In this document: positions 6,038-6,542 of the stretch, one piece after another
Position numbering within the stretch: position 1 is the first letter of the stretch
Layout: each line of letters begins with the position of its first letter
NCBI GenBank assembly: GCA_021299675.1
Contig: JAJTIF010000101.1
Coordinates: 1-6,542, forward strand
Reading direction: 5' to 3'
Length of the DNA: 6,542 nt
Source: Pseudomonadota bacterium
GTDB taxonomy: Bacteria; Bdellovibrionota; Bacteriovoracia; Bacteriovoracales; Bacteriovoracaceae
Position numbers and translations under genes: made by a program
Notes under the pieces: model-generated
The model's input: only the letters and a program-made list of their open reading frames with translations
What the model was told of the DNA's origin: nothing
Databases searched by the model: none

Positions 6038-6441
6038 ACTTTGTGGTACTCGACAATCATCGCTGAATCGATCTCAATCGGGCGGCCGGTGGTGAGATCA
6101 ATATAGACCCAGAGTGTATTGGCCTCGACGAGTTTTTTTTCTCCTCGCCATAGCTCGTAGCGGCGGTAAGAGCGGGCCCCTTTATAAGAATCGATCCAAG
6201 TTTTTATCAGCAGCTCATCGCCCAAGAGAGCGGGGAGTAGGTAATCGATCTCATGGCGGCGGACCACGAAGGCTTTTTTGGTGCGAACGAAATACTCCAT
6301 GCCAAAGCCCGCGGCTTTGGAATGGGCACTGGCGGCTTGCATGAGCCAGCGCAGGTAGACCTCATTGTTCACGTGCTGGAGCTGGTCGATGTCGGTGGGC
6401 TCAATCGTGATGGGGTGGTGAAAATGGGTTTGTGAGTTCAT
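6028..6441 (-). CDS. Hotdog-fold acyl-CoA thioesterase (4HBT / YbgC-FadM type)
   Basis: From ATG 6441 the protein has 137 residues, the usual size for this family. The catalytic-helix signature is present: P-T-D17-I-D19-QLQ-H23-V-N-N26-x3-Y-L-RW. The family's VVRRHEIDYLLPALLGDEL strand region (59-77) follows, and then TLWVYIDLTTGRP (109-121). Such enzymes hydrolyse acyl-CoA or related thioesters in the cytoplasm, using the Asp of the DxD-x3-H motif. The chain length accepted cannot be read from sequence. I chose ATG 6441 because the first strand begins about seven residues later. A TTG at 6489 would add 16 residues, and the frame is in fact open to the window's right edge, so a longer N-terminus is possible. 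No strong ribosome binding site precedes either codon. The last 10 bp overlap the convergent PLD gene. Confidence 0.85.
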   Translation of the reverse strand: MNSQTHFHHPITIEPTDIDQLQHVNNEVYLRWLMQAASAHSKAAGFGMEYFVRTKKAFVVRRHEIDYLLPALLGDELLIKTWIDSYKGARSYRRYELWRGEKKLVEANTLWVYIDLTTGRPIEIDSAMIVEYHKVQI

Positions 6442-6542
6442 GCCCACAGCATAAGGGATTGAGACGCCTTTGAAAATTTTTTTGTTCAATCTTTGGTAAC
6501 CCTTAAATCCCTTGGGCGCTGGTTGGATTTCACTAGGCGAAG

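Noticed and set aside
6453..6513. Inverted repeat AAGGGATT / AATCCCTT flanking 45 bp upstream of the thioesterase gene
   Set aside because: The arms are only 8 bp with a long loop and no T-run, so it is not a convincing terminator or operator.
6486..6542. Minus-strand frame from the right edge, ending at TGA 6486-6488, as a possible C-terminus of an upstream gene
   Set aside because: Only 18 codons are visible, with no recognisable motif. It is compatible with chance.

Overview
This 6.5 kb bacterial window has tight gene packing, Shine-Dalgarno sites and roughly even base composition. Two exported, ClsC/YmdC-like phospholipase D (PLD) proteins lie next to an arsenosugar gene group. That mix, with no introns or eukaryotic signals, would fit a Gram-negative of the old deltaproteobacterial/Bdellovibrionota kind. 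This placement is inference from gene content, because no rRNA or marker gene is present.

Region 1 (1-2189, + strand) is a compact operon of four genes. It holds the last 39 codons of a mercuric-reductase-like flavoprotein, a membrane-bound sterol desaturase/fatty acid hydroxylase family protein, the radical SAM enzyme ArsS, and the small CxxC peroxidase-like (carboxymuconolactone decarboxylase/AhpD fold) protein that accompanies ArsS. Junctions are 3 nt, a 4-nt ATGA overlap, and 9 nt. ArsS-type enzymes join methylated arsenic to the 5'-deoxyadenosyl group of S-adenosylmethionine, the first committed step towards arsenosugars. The arsenite methyltransferase ArsM that should feed it is not in the window.

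Region 2 (2186-4469, - strand) holds an exported PLD-family protein followed after one nucleotide by a GT2 glycosyltransferase of the type that accompanies arsenosugar/rSAM-selenodomain clusters (TIGR04283-like). The glycosyltransferase meets the peroxidase-like gene tail to tail, and the two stops share one CTAG.

Region 3 (4470-6542): a 131-bp divergent spacer separates the first PLD gene from a second, paralogous exported PLD gene (+ strand). The latter overlaps tail to tail by 10 bp with a hotdog-fold acyl-CoA thioesterase (- strand), whose frame stays open to the right edge.

Taken together, the window joins arsenosugar genes (arsS, peroxidase-like, glycosyltransferase, flavoprotein) to lipid-acting genes (desaturase/hydroxylase, two PLDs, thioesterase). 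The clearest inference worth testing is that this locus makes or attaches an arsenic-containing glycolipid or phospholipid. The arsenosugar part is well supported by motifs. The lipid link rests on gene order alone. No stretch over 300 bases lacks a gene, and I see no RNA gene, CRISPR array or mobile element.
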